64,000 nucleotides of DNA, taken from NCBI RefSeq assembly GCF_000422625.1, contig NZ_AUGK01000010.1:52229-116228 (forward strand), in the 5' to 3' direction. The position numbers and the translations under genes are program-made. Positions within the stretch are counted from its first letter, which is position 1. Every line of letters begins with the position of its first letter. Positions 1 to 7,114 of the stretch are shown piece after piece. Under the pieces are notes generated by a model. The model was not told where the DNA came from, did no database searches, and saw nothing but the letters and a program-made list of their open reading frames with translations. Source of the DNA: Adlercreutzia mucosicola DSM 19490 (GTDB lineage: Bacteria > Actinomycetota > Coriobacteriia > Coriobacteriales > Eggerthellaceae).

Positions 1-2
1 GT

Positions 3-848
3 GAGTCGACGGTCTCATGGGCGTCGTGGCGTTTGCGCAAGGGCGTGAAGTGTCTGATGCCGGCGGCGCGTCGGCTGTTGCGCTGGTCGCCCGTAGAGCG
101 CTATGGGCGCGCCCTGGTATTCGTGGCCGAGTCGCGCGGGGTGGCAGCTTCGGCAGACGCGTTGCTGTCCTGTCTGATTGCTGCCTGCGCGCTGTGCGTG
201 GCTGCCGGTTGGATCGCGGCCGCCTCGCCGGTATTCGGGATCGCGGCATCGGGTTGCCTGATCGTAGGTTTGGGCGGCTCCGGCAAGGGCGAGGCCCAGC
301 GGCGCACTGGCGCGATGCGCGATGAGATTCCCGATGCTCTGCGGTCGTTGGGCGTGTGCTTCCGTGCCGGTCTGTCGCTGATGCAGACGCTGCGCCAGAC
401 GGGCAGCGAGCTGAAGGGGCCGTTGGGCGAGGTATTTCTCTCCGCAGCGCGCATCCTGGAAACGGGTGGCACGGCAACCGAGGCGCTGGCGCTGTTCAAA
501 CGGCGCGCCGACACGCCCGAGCTCGCCTTCGTCGCCGTGGCGCTCGATGTGCAACATACCAGCGGCGGCAGTTTGGCCCATGTCCTCGATGCCGCGCGGG
601 AATCGGTGGAGGGGGAGATCGAGCTCGCCCAGGCGCTCAAAGTGCAGACGGCCCAGGCCCAGCTCTCGGCGCGCATCGTGACGTTCATGCCCTTTGTGCT
701 CGTGGCGCTGTTCTCGCTTGTGAGCCCTGGCTTTCTGATGCCCTTCTTTGCGAGCTTCGCCGGTTTGGCGCTGTTGGCGGTGGCCCTGGTAATGCAGGCG
801 GCCGGCGTGATGCTGGTGCATCGGATGCTCGACGTGGGAGTGGGGTGA
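3..848 (+). CDS. TadB-like type II/IV secretion system F-domain protein (5' end cut by window)
   Basis: Inner-membrane platform protein of a Tad (Flp pilus) assembly machine. The reading frame is open back to the window edge, so the start is missing. The visible part holds a cytoplasmic GspF/T2SSF domain (from the run RDEIPDALRSLGVCFRAGLSL through SGGSLAHVLDAARESV), followed by two hydrophobic segments near the C-terminus (FMPFVLVALFSLV and AGLALLAVALVMQAAGVML). This is the TadB layout of helical bundle then paired membrane helices. The next gene starts within a few bases of the stop, and the order TadB, TadC, pilin, TadE, TadG is typical of tad loci. TadA and TadZ would be expected upstream, outside the window. 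Confidence 0.85.
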   Translation, partial: ESTVSWASWRLRKGVKCLMPAARRLLRWSPVERYGRALVFVAESRGVAASADALLSCLIAACALCVAAGWIAAASPVFGIAASGCLIVGLGGSGKGEAQRRTGAMRDEIPDALRSLGVCFRAGLSLMQTLRQTGSELKGPLGEVFLSAARILETGGTATEALALFKRRADTPELAFVAVALDVQHTSGGSLAHVLDAARESVEGEIELAQALKVQTAQAQLSARIVTFMPFVLVALFSLVSPGFLMPFFASFAGLALLAVALVMQAAGVMLVHRMLDVGVG

Positions 849-853
849 GGGTG

Positions 854-1813
854 ATGGAGATGTGGCTGCAGCCGGTGCTGCTTGGAGGTGCGATGGCGGG
901 CGCGGCCGGCTTCGGCGCGGCTCTGGGCACGCTGTGGCGCGCCGCGCGTCAGCGAGCGCACTATCGAGCGTCTTTGCGGTCGCAGCGAGAGGAAGGCGCG
1001 CCCTGGCTGCTGGGGGCTGCGGTGTCTGAGGGCGGTGCGGGCTCGGTCGATGGCAGGGTGATCGCCTTCGCGACAACAGTGGACCAGCGCGTCGCCAGTC
1101 CGCGGTTTCTTGCGCTCGCTCCACAGGCGCTGCGCGCGCGGCCGTGGATGGAGGGTCCGGTGGCTCGCGCGGGGCTGGAAGGACAGCTGGGGTCCGCGGG
1201 TTTCTGGGAGACTCGCGTGCGGTTGGGGCTTGCCGGCGCGCTCGGAGGCGGTGCGGTGGGATTGCTCGTCTCGGGAGAGCTGGGGCTGATCATGGCCCTC
1301 GGCGGCCTTGCCCTGGGATGGCGCGCGCTGCCCCGGGCCATTCGCCAGCGCGAACGACACCGCGCCGAGGCTATGGAACGCGACCTTTCGGAAATGCTCG
1401 ACGTGGTTGCCCTCGGCATGCGTAGCGGCTTGTCCTTCGATCGGAGTCTGCAGCTGTATACCGAGCATTTCCAAACGCTGCTGGCCGCGTCGTTTCGCTC
1501 GGCGTTTCGGCAATGGGCGTGCGGACTCGCTTCGCGGGAAGAGGCGTTACGGGCCACGGCGGCCTCCTACGATTCGTCGCTGCTCGGTCGTGTCGTGGAG
1601 AACATCGTGCGCTCGCTGCGCTTCGGTTCCACGTTGGCGGACAACTTGGAGGATGCCGCACGCGAGGCGCGGGCTGCCTATCGGGCGCGCAAACAGGAGC
1701 AGGTGGCCAAGGCGCCCGTGAAGATGATGATCCCCACGGGTGTGCTCATCTTGCCCGCCATGCTGATGTTGGTACTGGGTCCGGTGCTTCTCGAGTTAGC
1801 GGGAGGTTTCTGA
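854..1813 (+). CDS. TadC-like type II secretion system F-domain protein
   Basis: Second membrane platform protein of the Tad pilus machine, 319 residues from the ATG at 854. GTG codons at 845 and 851 are in-frame alternatives, and 845 overlaps the preceding stop. A hydrophobic segment opens the protein (LLGGAMAGAAGFGAAL), a second pair lies mid-protein (ALGGGAVGLLVSGELGLIMALGG), then comes the T2SSF domain (RDLSEMLDVVALGMRSGLSFDRSL onward), and it ends with a membrane helix (MIPTGVLILPAMLMLVLGPVLL). This is the usual TadC organisation and length. It would pair with the TadB-like protein to anchor the pilus ATPase. Confidence 0.85.
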   Translation: MEMWLQPVLLGGAMAGAAGFGAALGTLWRAARQRAHYRASLRSQREEGAPWLLGAAVSEGGAGSVDGRVIAFATTVDQRVASPRFLALAPQALRARPWMEGPVARAGLEGQLGSAGFWETRVRLGLAGALGGGAVGLLVSGELGLIMALGGLALGWRALPRAIRQRERHRAEAMERDLSEMLDVVALGMRSGLSFDRSLQLYTEHFQTLLAASFRSAFRQWACGLASREEALRATAASYDSSLLGRVVENIVRSLRFGSTLADNLEDAAREARAAYRARKQEQVAKAPVKMMIPTGVLILPAMLMLVLGPVLLELAGGF

Positions 1814-1843
1814 TGGAAGGAACGAAGAGAGAGGAAGAAAGCT

Positions 1844-2086
1844 ATGAACGTGTACACGGCAACGAAAGGCCTGGTCAACCGTGGCCGAAAGGGCGTCTTG
1901 CGCCGCATCCAGGGTGGGTGGGCGCGGCTGTCCGCGAAGCTGTCCTGCGCCCGCGGTCAGGGTACCACCGAGTACGCCATTTTGGTCGGCGTGCTCGTGG
2001 TGATCGCCATCATCGCGATTACCTTGTTCCGTCCCAAGCTGCAAGAACTGTGGGACGCCATCGCCGCCGGCATCAACGGCTTATAG
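1844..2086 (+). CDS. Flp-family type IVb pilin
   Basis: Structural pilin precursor of 80 residues. A long basic leader ends in ARG, followed by QGTTEYAILVGVLVVIAIIAI. This fits the type IVb prepilin rule: cleavage after Gly, Glu at +5 and Tyr at +6 of the mature peptide, then a hydrophobic assembly helix. The mature pilin is short, as in Flp1. The purine-rich stretch GAGAGAGGAAGAAAG precedes the ATG. It sits directly after the TadC-like gene and before a second pilin-like ORF, so it is the likely major subunit of this pilus. The 36-residue leader is longer than in many Flp pilins. Confidence 0.85.
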   Translation: MNVYTATKGLVNRGRKGVLRRIQGGWARLSAKLSCARGQGTTEYAILVGVLVVIAIIAITLFRPKLQELWDAIAAGINGL

Positions 2087-2274
2087 GCGATGAGGTCGGC
2101 CAGGGAACGGTCGAATACGCTGTGGTTACGGCCGCGTTCGTATGCGTGGTGGTGGCGGGAGCGGCACTGTGGCGGGCATTGTCGTCGGGGCTGTTCGTTG
2201 AGCACGCCCTGATGGCGGCTTCCCATCACTTGCAGGGTGCCGCGGGGTGGATCGCCGATGTGTTCAGTTATTAG
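2050..2274 (+). CDS. second pilin-like (Flp/TadE-type) small protein
   Basis: Short ORF in another frame that begins inside the end of the Flp gene. The core GQGTVEYAVVTAAFVCVVVAGAALW repeats the type IVb prepilin pattern (Gly, then QGTVEY with Glu +5 and Tyr +6, then a hydrophobic helix). The only plausible start is GTG at 2050, which overlaps the Flp gene by 37 bases; no good ribosome-binding site is visible, so translation may be coupled to the upstream pilin. It may be a minor pilin. The motif strongly supports that it is coding, but the start is uncertain. Confidence 0.6.
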   Translation: MGRHRRRHQRLIGDEVGQGTVEYAVVTAAFVCVVVAGAALWRALSSGLFVEHALMAASHHLQGAAGWIADVFSY

Positions 2275-2287
2275 GAAGGAGGATTCC

Positions 2288-2806
2288 ATGAGATGGCGGC
2301 GCACAAAGCAAAGACACGACGAATCGGGCCAGGCAACGGTGGAGGCTGCTTTTGCGCTGCCGGTGCTGCTCTTGTTGGTGTTGCTGCTCGTGCAGCCGGG
2401 CATCGTGCTGTACGACCGTCTCGTTATGGCCAGCGCTGCTGCGGAGGGCTGCCGCTTGCTCGCCACCGGCGAGGGCGATGAGGAGGCGTGCCGAGCCTTC
2501 GTGAAGCGGCGGTTGGGCGCGGTGCCCCAGCAGGACAACTTCCATGTGCACAGTATGGGCTGCACCTGGGAAGTGCGCTGCGAAGGCGGGGGCGCGGCAG
2601 ATAGGTCGCGCGTGGTGGTGCGTACCGAGGTGCAGCCGCTTCCCCTGCTGGGTGCGGGGGCGACGCTATTGGGTCTGGTGAACGAGCGCGGCAATATCGA
2701 GGTGGAGGTTGAGGCCGAGACTCCCACGCGGTCGGCGTGGGCTCAGCAGTCGCTCGGCGGGACGAGTCCGAACGAGAAGGTGGGTGAATGGTGCGATGAG
2801 GGCTGA
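2288..2806 (+). CDS. TadE-like pseudopilin
   Basis: 172-residue minor pilin-like protein. The motif SGQATVEAAFALPVLLLLVLLLVQ near residues 14-38 is the TadE signature: a prepilin-peptidase-like site (Gly before QATVE, Glu at +5) and a hydrophobic helix. The rest is an extracytoplasmic domain with several cysteines. The start is set by GGAAGGAGG at 2275-2283, five bases before the ATG. It overlaps the following TadG-like gene by 11 bases, indicating one operon. TadE proteins are thought to be processed by the dedicated TadV peptidase and to help pilus assembly; TadV is not in this window. Confidence 0.8.
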   Translation: MRWRRTKQRHDESGQATVEAAFALPVLLLLVLLLVQPGIVLYDRLVMASAAAEGCRLLATGEGDEEACRAFVKRRLGAVPQQDNFHVHSMGCTWEVRCEGGGAADRSRVVVRTEVQPLPLLGAGATLLGLVNERGNIEVEVEAETPTRSAWAQQSLGGTSPNEKVGEWCDEG

Positions 2807-4907
2807 GCGGATGCTTCGCGACGAAGAGGGCTTTACAACAGCCGGTATGGCCATTGCGCTTCTGGTCTCGCTGTCGCTGCTGTTCTCGGCAGCCCAGGTG
2901 TACCGGGTCAACCGTCTGGCCGCCGATGTGCAGGATGTGGCCGACGCGACCGCCCTGGCGGCCCAAGCCCAGGTGGCGGAGTTCATGGTGGCGGTGCGGG
3001 TGACCGACGGGGTGGTGCTCTCGATGACTCTGCTCGGCATTACAGCGTACGGTTTGGGCGTGGTGGCGCTTTGCGTGCCTCCCGTTGCCGAGATCGGCGG
3101 CCAGCTGGTATCGGCGGGGCAGAAGGTCCTGGACGCGCGCGACGCCTTCGCCCAGCGCGCCGCCGCACTGCTCGACGAGCTTCAGAAGGCTCTGCCGTTT
3201 TTGGCTGCGGCGAGCGCCGCTTCCGTGGCACGGGCCAACGAGGACGGAGGTGGCGAGGGCTACCACGGGGTGGCGTTGCTATTGCCCTCCCAAGGCGAGG
3301 CCATCACGGTGGGCGCGAGCGATGCCGAGACCGATCTCAAGCAGGCGGTAGAGGCACAGCAAGACGAGTTGGCCGAGGCGGCGGCGCGTGCCGAAGAGGC
3401 GGCTCGCGCAGCGAATGATGCCAAGGAGCGCGGCTTTCGTCGCGACTGCGGCGACGCGCCAGCCTACTGCATGTACGAGCGGGCCGATCATCTGGCATCT
3501 CTGGGGGCGGCCGAGAACCCGCGGTACGCATCGGTGGATACCTGGTCGTTCTCGGTGGCGTTGGAGCGGGCGCGTGCCTATTACGCCAAACGTCTGCTGG
3601 GCGAGCGTCCCGAGAACGCCACTGTGGAGGAGAAGGCGCGCTCGGCGCTGCGGCGGAATTTTTACCGCTATGCCGTCGGCGCGCTGCGCGAGGCCTGCGC
3701 CCAGCCGCCCGATGAAAACGGTGCCGTGTCGTTTCCCCTGCTGCCGCGCAATGCCGACCAGATGCGGGGGACGACATTGTATACCGATCCGGCCTATCCC
3801 GTGGACACCGAGGGCGAGGCGCCGACCATGCACGCTTGGGAGGGTTGCCCCGGCTTGGGTCTGACGGATTACTACGGCTCGGCCCAAACGCTCGACCAGG
3901 GCGTCTTCTCCGAGTGCCCCGAATGCCACTTCACCGTGGCTGCGCTGGGCAGCGTGGCGGCAGCGTCGACATCCATTGAGAACGGGTTTGAGTACCACTA
4001 CGCCGCCGTGGCCCAGGCCGCCGATGACTATCGGCGCGCCATGGAGGATGCGCAGCCGTTGAGTGCCCTGGCGAAGACCAAGGCCCAGGGGCTGCTCGAT
4101 AAGATGGTCGCTGCCTTGCAGGATGCAGGATCGATGCGCATCCAGGCGCGGCCGCCGGGGGCGGATGGGTGCATTGCCCTGGTTGTCTCGTCAGGCTCAG
4201 CGACGGGGGACCTTTTTGAGAGCGCGTTTGTGAGCACACCGAGCACGCTGGGCACGCGCGCGGCCATCGGCGCAGCCACGCTCGTAGCCGATGAGACTGA
4301 GGAAGCGTCAGTTGTCGGCGACGTGCTCGACGGCTTCGGGGCCGACGGATCAGCGGCCGTAGGGGCGGGGCGTATCGTGCTTGATTGCTGGGCGGGGATG
4401 CTGCGTGTCTACGGTTCGGGGCAGGATGGCCTGGCGAGTGCCGTTGAGACGGCATTGGGCAGTCTGCCTTTGGCGGGCTCCGCCGGCCTGGGAACGTGGG
4501 CGGCCGACGCTCTGCGGGCGGGTCTGTCCGCTGTGGGGTTGCAGCCAGCTGAGACGGCACCGCTCAAGCCCGTACTGGTGAACTCGGCGGCGGTTGCCCG
4601 GGCCGATGGGTCGGCGTGGTCGGTGCGCTATCTATCGTTGCGCGATCAGGCCCTGGCCGCCTCGCTTACCTCGGCGGACGTGTTTGCCTCGCTGGCCGAT
4701 CGCATCCAACGCGATGCCTATGACCGTTTGGCGGCCCTGGAGATCGAAATTGCCGTTATCGAGCTGCCTGTGGTCGGCCTCTCTCTTCCGCTGACCCTGA
4801 CATTGCCGCCTGCGGTGGTCCAGGGCGCCCAGGGGTTGGTGGAGCGCGCGGTCGATGCGGTGCGCTCGGCATCGGGCTGGCTCGGCCGTGAGCCGGCCTG
4901 GGAGTAG
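2796..4907 (+). CDS. TadG-like / TadE-family large secreted pilus-locus protein
   Basis: 703-residue protein with one N-terminal hydrophobic helix (TAGMAIALLVSLSLLFSAAQVY, about residues 15-36) followed by NRLAADVQDVADATALAAQAQ. That Asp-Ala-Ala-Leu-Ala type stretch is typical of TadG and related Flp-locus proteins. The remainder is predicted extracytoplasmic, with an Ala/Glu-rich helical region near residues 190-240 and scattered cysteines. Unlike the other pilin-like proteins here it lacks the Glu at +5 after the candidate processing site. The ATG at 2796 overlaps the previous gene's end. The assignment to TadG is by position and N-terminal pattern; the large C-terminal part is not recognised. 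Confidence 0.65.
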   Translation: MRAERMLRDEEGFTTAGMAIALLVSLSLLFSAAQVYRVNRLAADVQDVADATALAAQAQVAEFMVAVRVTDGVVLSMTLLGITAYGLGVVALCVPPVAEIGGQLVSAGQKVLDARDAFAQRAAALLDELQKALPFLAAASAASVARANEDGGGEGYHGVALLLPSQGEAITVGASDAETDLKQAVEAQQDELAEAAARAEEAARAANDAKERGFRRDCGDAPAYCMYERADHLASLGAAENPRYASVDTWSFSVALERARAYYAKRLLGERPENATVEEKARSALRRNFYRYAVGALREACAQPPDENGAVSFPLLPRNADQMRGTTLYTDPAYPVDTEGEAPTMHAWEGCPGLGLTDYYGSAQTLDQGVFSECPECHFTVAALGSVAAASTSIENGFEYHYAAVAQAADDYRRAMEDAQPLSALAKTKAQGLLDKMVAALQDAGSMRIQARPPGADGCIALVVSSGSATGDLFESAFVSTPSTLGTRAAIGAATLVADETEEASVVGDVLDGFGADGSAAVGAGRIVLDCWAGMLRVYGSGQDGLASAVETALGSLPLAGSAGLGTWAADALRAGLSAVGLQPAETAPLKPVLVNSAAVARADGSAWSVRYLSLRDQALAASLTSADVFASLADRIQRDAYDRLAALEIEIAVIELPVVGLSLPLTLTLPPAVVQGAQGLVERAVDAVRSASGWLGREPAWE

Positions 4908-4918
4908 GGGGGGGTGCC

Positions 4919-5353
4919 ATGAAGCTGCGGGGGAGACAGGGAGAGCGGGGGCAGGCGACCGTCGAGTTGGCGGTGGTGCTGCCTGTGGCCCTCGTCGTCG
5001 CGGTCATCGCGGTGAACGCTCTTGCGTTCTTCGGTACCTGCGCGTCCTTCGACCGCGTGGCGCGCCAGACTGTGTGTGCTTTGGCGACAGCGCCGGCCTC
5101 CGGTGACGACACGGCTTCGCTCGCGCTGGCGGTGGAGCAGGCGCTCACCCGACAGGTGGGAGAGCAGGGGGAAGTGCAGGTGCGTGCCGAGGGGTTCGCA
5201 TCGGGTTTGACACGGTTCACGGCTCGTATCGAGTACGCGCCGACTCTGTTCGGGCTCGGGATGCGCAGCGAGATCTTCGGCGTGGCGCTTCCGCCGCTCG
5301 TGCACGAGGTTGATCTGGTGGTAGATGCCTACAAGCCGGGCATCATGTTCTAG
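4919..5353 (+). CDS. TadE-like pseudopilin (second copy)
   Basis: 144-residue protein with the motif RGQATVELAVVLPVALVVAVIAV at residues 9-31: Gly before QATVE, Glu at +5 and a hydrophobic helix, the TadE pattern. The remainder is a small extracytoplasmic domain with two cysteines (CASFDRVARQTVC). It begins 11 bases after the TadG-like stop and is followed 9 bases later by another small gene, so it is co-transcribed. Two TadE-type proteins flanking a TadG-type protein suggests a set of minor pilins. Confidence 0.8.
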   Translation: MKLRGRQGERGQATVELAVVLPVALVVAVIAVNALAFFGTCASFDRVARQTVCALATAPASGDDTASLALAVEQALTRQVGEQGEVQVRAEGFASGLTRFTARIEYAPTLFGLGMRSEIFGVALPPLVHEVDLVVDAYKPGIMF

Positions 5354-5362
5354 AGGGAGGAT

Positions 5363-5896
5363 ATGGTGGATAAGCAGCGACGGCGGCTGGTGCGCGCGTT
5401 GGGCGTACTTGGACTCTGTTTGGCCGTGGTGGCTGCCGAGCCGGTCTTTCGCGCTCTTTCGGGGGGCGATGCCGACGTGGCCCCGCTGTTCTCGGGGGCG
5501 GCGGTGGCTGATGCGGCTCTCGCCTCTTCGGGGGATGATGCCGCCACGGCCATTGATCGGGCGCTGGCAGGGTCGGCATTCGGTGACGGGGCGCGGCGCA
5601 CGGCCTCGGAGGCTCCCCCGTGGTTTTCCGAGGAGGTGCTTTCCTTGGAAGGAGTGCGCGACCTGCGGGCCAACGAGGATTGGTCGGTGGTGGGTTTCTC
5701 GGTCTCGGGCGATTTGGACGACGCGCTCGATCAGATTCGAGACCAATGCGAGGAGCGCGGTTGGACGCTCGTGGAAAGTGGGGCCGTGGGATCTTTCACG
5801 GCCGTTAAGGAAGGGGGTCGTGTCCCGTGGCTCTTGTTCAGTTGCATAGCGGTAGGAGAGGAGACCTGCGTCGTCCTGCAGGTTCCTGCCGCGTGA
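5363..5896 (+). CDS. Tad-locus-associated exported protein of unknown function
   Basis: 177 residues with a basic N-terminus and one hydrophobic segment (ALGVLGLCLAVVAAEPVF, about residues 12-29), so it is probably membrane-anchored or secreted. The C-terminal part (VRDLRANEDWSVVGFSVSGDLDDALDQIRDQCEERGWTLVES) looks like a small alpha/beta domain, and two cysteines sit near the C-terminus. No family is recognised. AGGGAGG precedes the start. Its position between a TadE-like gene and the DUF192 gene, with near-contiguous spacing, links it to the pilus operon. Confidence 0.6.
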   Translation: MVDKQRRRLVRALGVLGLCLAVVAAEPVFRALSGGDADVAPLFSGAAVADAALASSGDDAATAIDRALAGSAFGDGARRTASEAPPWFSEEVLSLEGVRDLRANEDWSVVGFSVSGDLDDALDQIRDQCEERGWTLVESGAVGSFTAVKEGGRVPWLLFSCIAVGEETCVVLQVPAA

Positions 5897-5934
5897 TCGA
5901 TGGTGGCCCTGCTCCTTTCGGGGGCACTTGGGTG

Positions 5935-6414
5935 ATGGCGACCGGCGCGCTCACGCGCCTGCGCGGTTTGGCGCGCCGGCCTCCCGATCGCACGGTTTTA
6001 GTGCTGCCACGGTGCCGCGACGTGCACACCATGACCATGAGGCATCCGATTGATGTGGCCTTCGTGGGTGCGCAGGGCATGGTGCTGGAGGTGCATCGCC
6101 TCGTGTTGCCCGGAGTGCGCCTGCGCCACAGCCGTGCGGTGGCGGTGGTAGAGCGTTTTGCCCAGTCGGGCCCGTGGTTCATGCGGGGAGACGTCATTGA
6201 GGTAGACGAGAGGCGCTCCGCCTTTCGGGGCATCCCTCGCGGGAAGGCGGGTGGACCGTCGACAACGCCTCGGCCGTCGAGATCGGCGGGGTGGTTGGGA
6301 TGTCCGTCCGGGATGGCATCGCCCGTTCTGTCGAGAAAGTCGGCGCCGCCAATGCTGCCCAGGCGGGTGCCGTCAAGGAAGGTGACGAGCCGAAGGAGAT
6401 CGCTATGGAATTGA
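5935..6414 (+). CDS. DUF192 family protein, C-terminus probably frame-disrupted
   Basis: Residues about 18-85 match the small DUF192 fold: RTVLVLPRCRDVHTMTMRHP, then IDVAFVGAQGMVLEVHRLVLPG, and a closing strand FMRGDVIEV. DUF192 proteins are small beta proteins of unsettled role, often exported. The ATG at 5935 is chosen because a GGGGG run lies ten bases upstream; GTG at 5893, overlapping the previous stop, is an alternative. After about residue 92 the predicted chain becomes Ser/Arg/Pro-rich in the manner of an out-of-frame reading, while another frame looks coding from about 6210. A frameshift there (real or from sequencing) is suspected. Confidence 0.6.
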   Translation: MATGALTRLRGLARRPPDRTVLVLPRCRDVHTMTMRHPIDVAFVGAQGMVLEVHRLVLPGVRLRHSRAVAVVERFAQSGPWFMRGDVIEVDERRSAFRGIPRGKAGGPSTTPRPSRSAGWLGCPSGMASPVLSRKSAPPMLPRRVPSRKVTSRRRSLWN

Positions 6415-6737
6415 AACGCTGCCCCACCTGCAAGACGCTGGTGTTCGCCGACATGGATGTCTGCTACGAATGCATGTACCGCTTTGGGAGCGATCCCGAA
6501 CGGGAGCGTGCTGCCCAGCAGATGCCCTCATCTTCCGAGGCGCCGCCCAACCCCGGGCGATCTGGGGAAGGCGTTCGGGAAGTGCGCGCAGTGATGCTCA
6601 GCGGCTGGAATGTCGAGTTGGAGGCCTCGAGCGCGCTTCCTCAGGGCACGCGGTTGCGCATAACGATCGAGTCAACCCCTGGAGGGGCTGGCTCGATGGA
6701 AAGCGATGACGGCGATGACGGCGATGACGGCGGCTAG
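6405..6737 (+). CDS. zinc-ribbon protein, last gene of the pilus cluster
   Basis: 110 residues. The N-terminus CPTCKTLVFADMDVCYEC carries two CxxC pairs, a treble-clef or zinc-ribbon site. The C-terminal half (MLSGWNVELEASSALPQGTRLRITIES) resembles a small beta domain and the tail is acidic, encoded by tandem GATGACGGC units. AAGGAGAT lies six bases before the ATG at 6405, which supports this start. However, the same frame is open and coding-like back to about 6210, so the chain may be longer or fused to the upstream DUF192 protein by a frameshift. It ends tail-to-tail with the next gene. Confidence 0.6.
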   Translation: MELKRCPTCKTLVFADMDVCYECMYRFGSDPERERAAQQMPSSSEAPPNPGRSGEGVREVRAVMLSGWNVELEASSALPQGTRLRITIESTPGGAGSMESDDGDDGDDGG

Positions 6738-7090
6738 CGTCTCGGCTCACTCACGCATGCGGCGAACAAGCGCTGCCCCTCAGCGGCGAGTTGCTCTTGA
6801 ATGCGCAGGTAGGCGTCGAGGAGCTGATTGCCCTCATCGGTGAGGGTGGAACCGTGGGCTCCGTCGCGCAACAGCAGCTGGATGTCCAGGGAATCCTCGG
6901 TGTCCTTGATGATGCGCCATGCCTTGCTGTAGGCCATGCGCATGGCCTTGGCCGAGGCATTGAGTGAGCCGTGATCGCGCACGCCGAGGCAGAGCTTGGC
7001 GACACCAGGGCCGAAGGCCGAGGTACTCTCGGACGCGGGATTGGTAATGGTGAGGCGCACTCCTGCTGTGAGCGATTGAAGCTGACCCAT
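6734..7090 (-). CDS. ModE-like winged helix-turn-helix regulator
   Basis: 118-residue DNA-binding protein. The segment LGVRDHGSLNASAKAMRMAYSKAWRIIKDTE is the LysR/ModE-type winged helix: a 'SLNASAKAMRMAYSKAW' recognition region followed by a wing (LLLRDGAHGSTLTDEG). There is no molybdate-binding (MOP) domain, so it is the short ModE N-terminal type. Its target is not evident. It is transcribed toward the pilus cluster and lies just downstream of thrC on the same strand (24-base gap), so it could be in the same transcript. Confidence 0.75.
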   Translation of the reverse strand: MGQLQSLTAGVRLTITNPASESTSAFGPGVAKLCLGVRDHGSLNASAKAMRMAYSKAWRIIKDTEDSLDIQLLLRDGAHGSTLTDEGNQLLDAYLRIQEQLAAEGQRLFAACVSEPRR

Positions 7091-7114
7091 GCCGTTCTCC
7101 GATCTTCTCAGACG

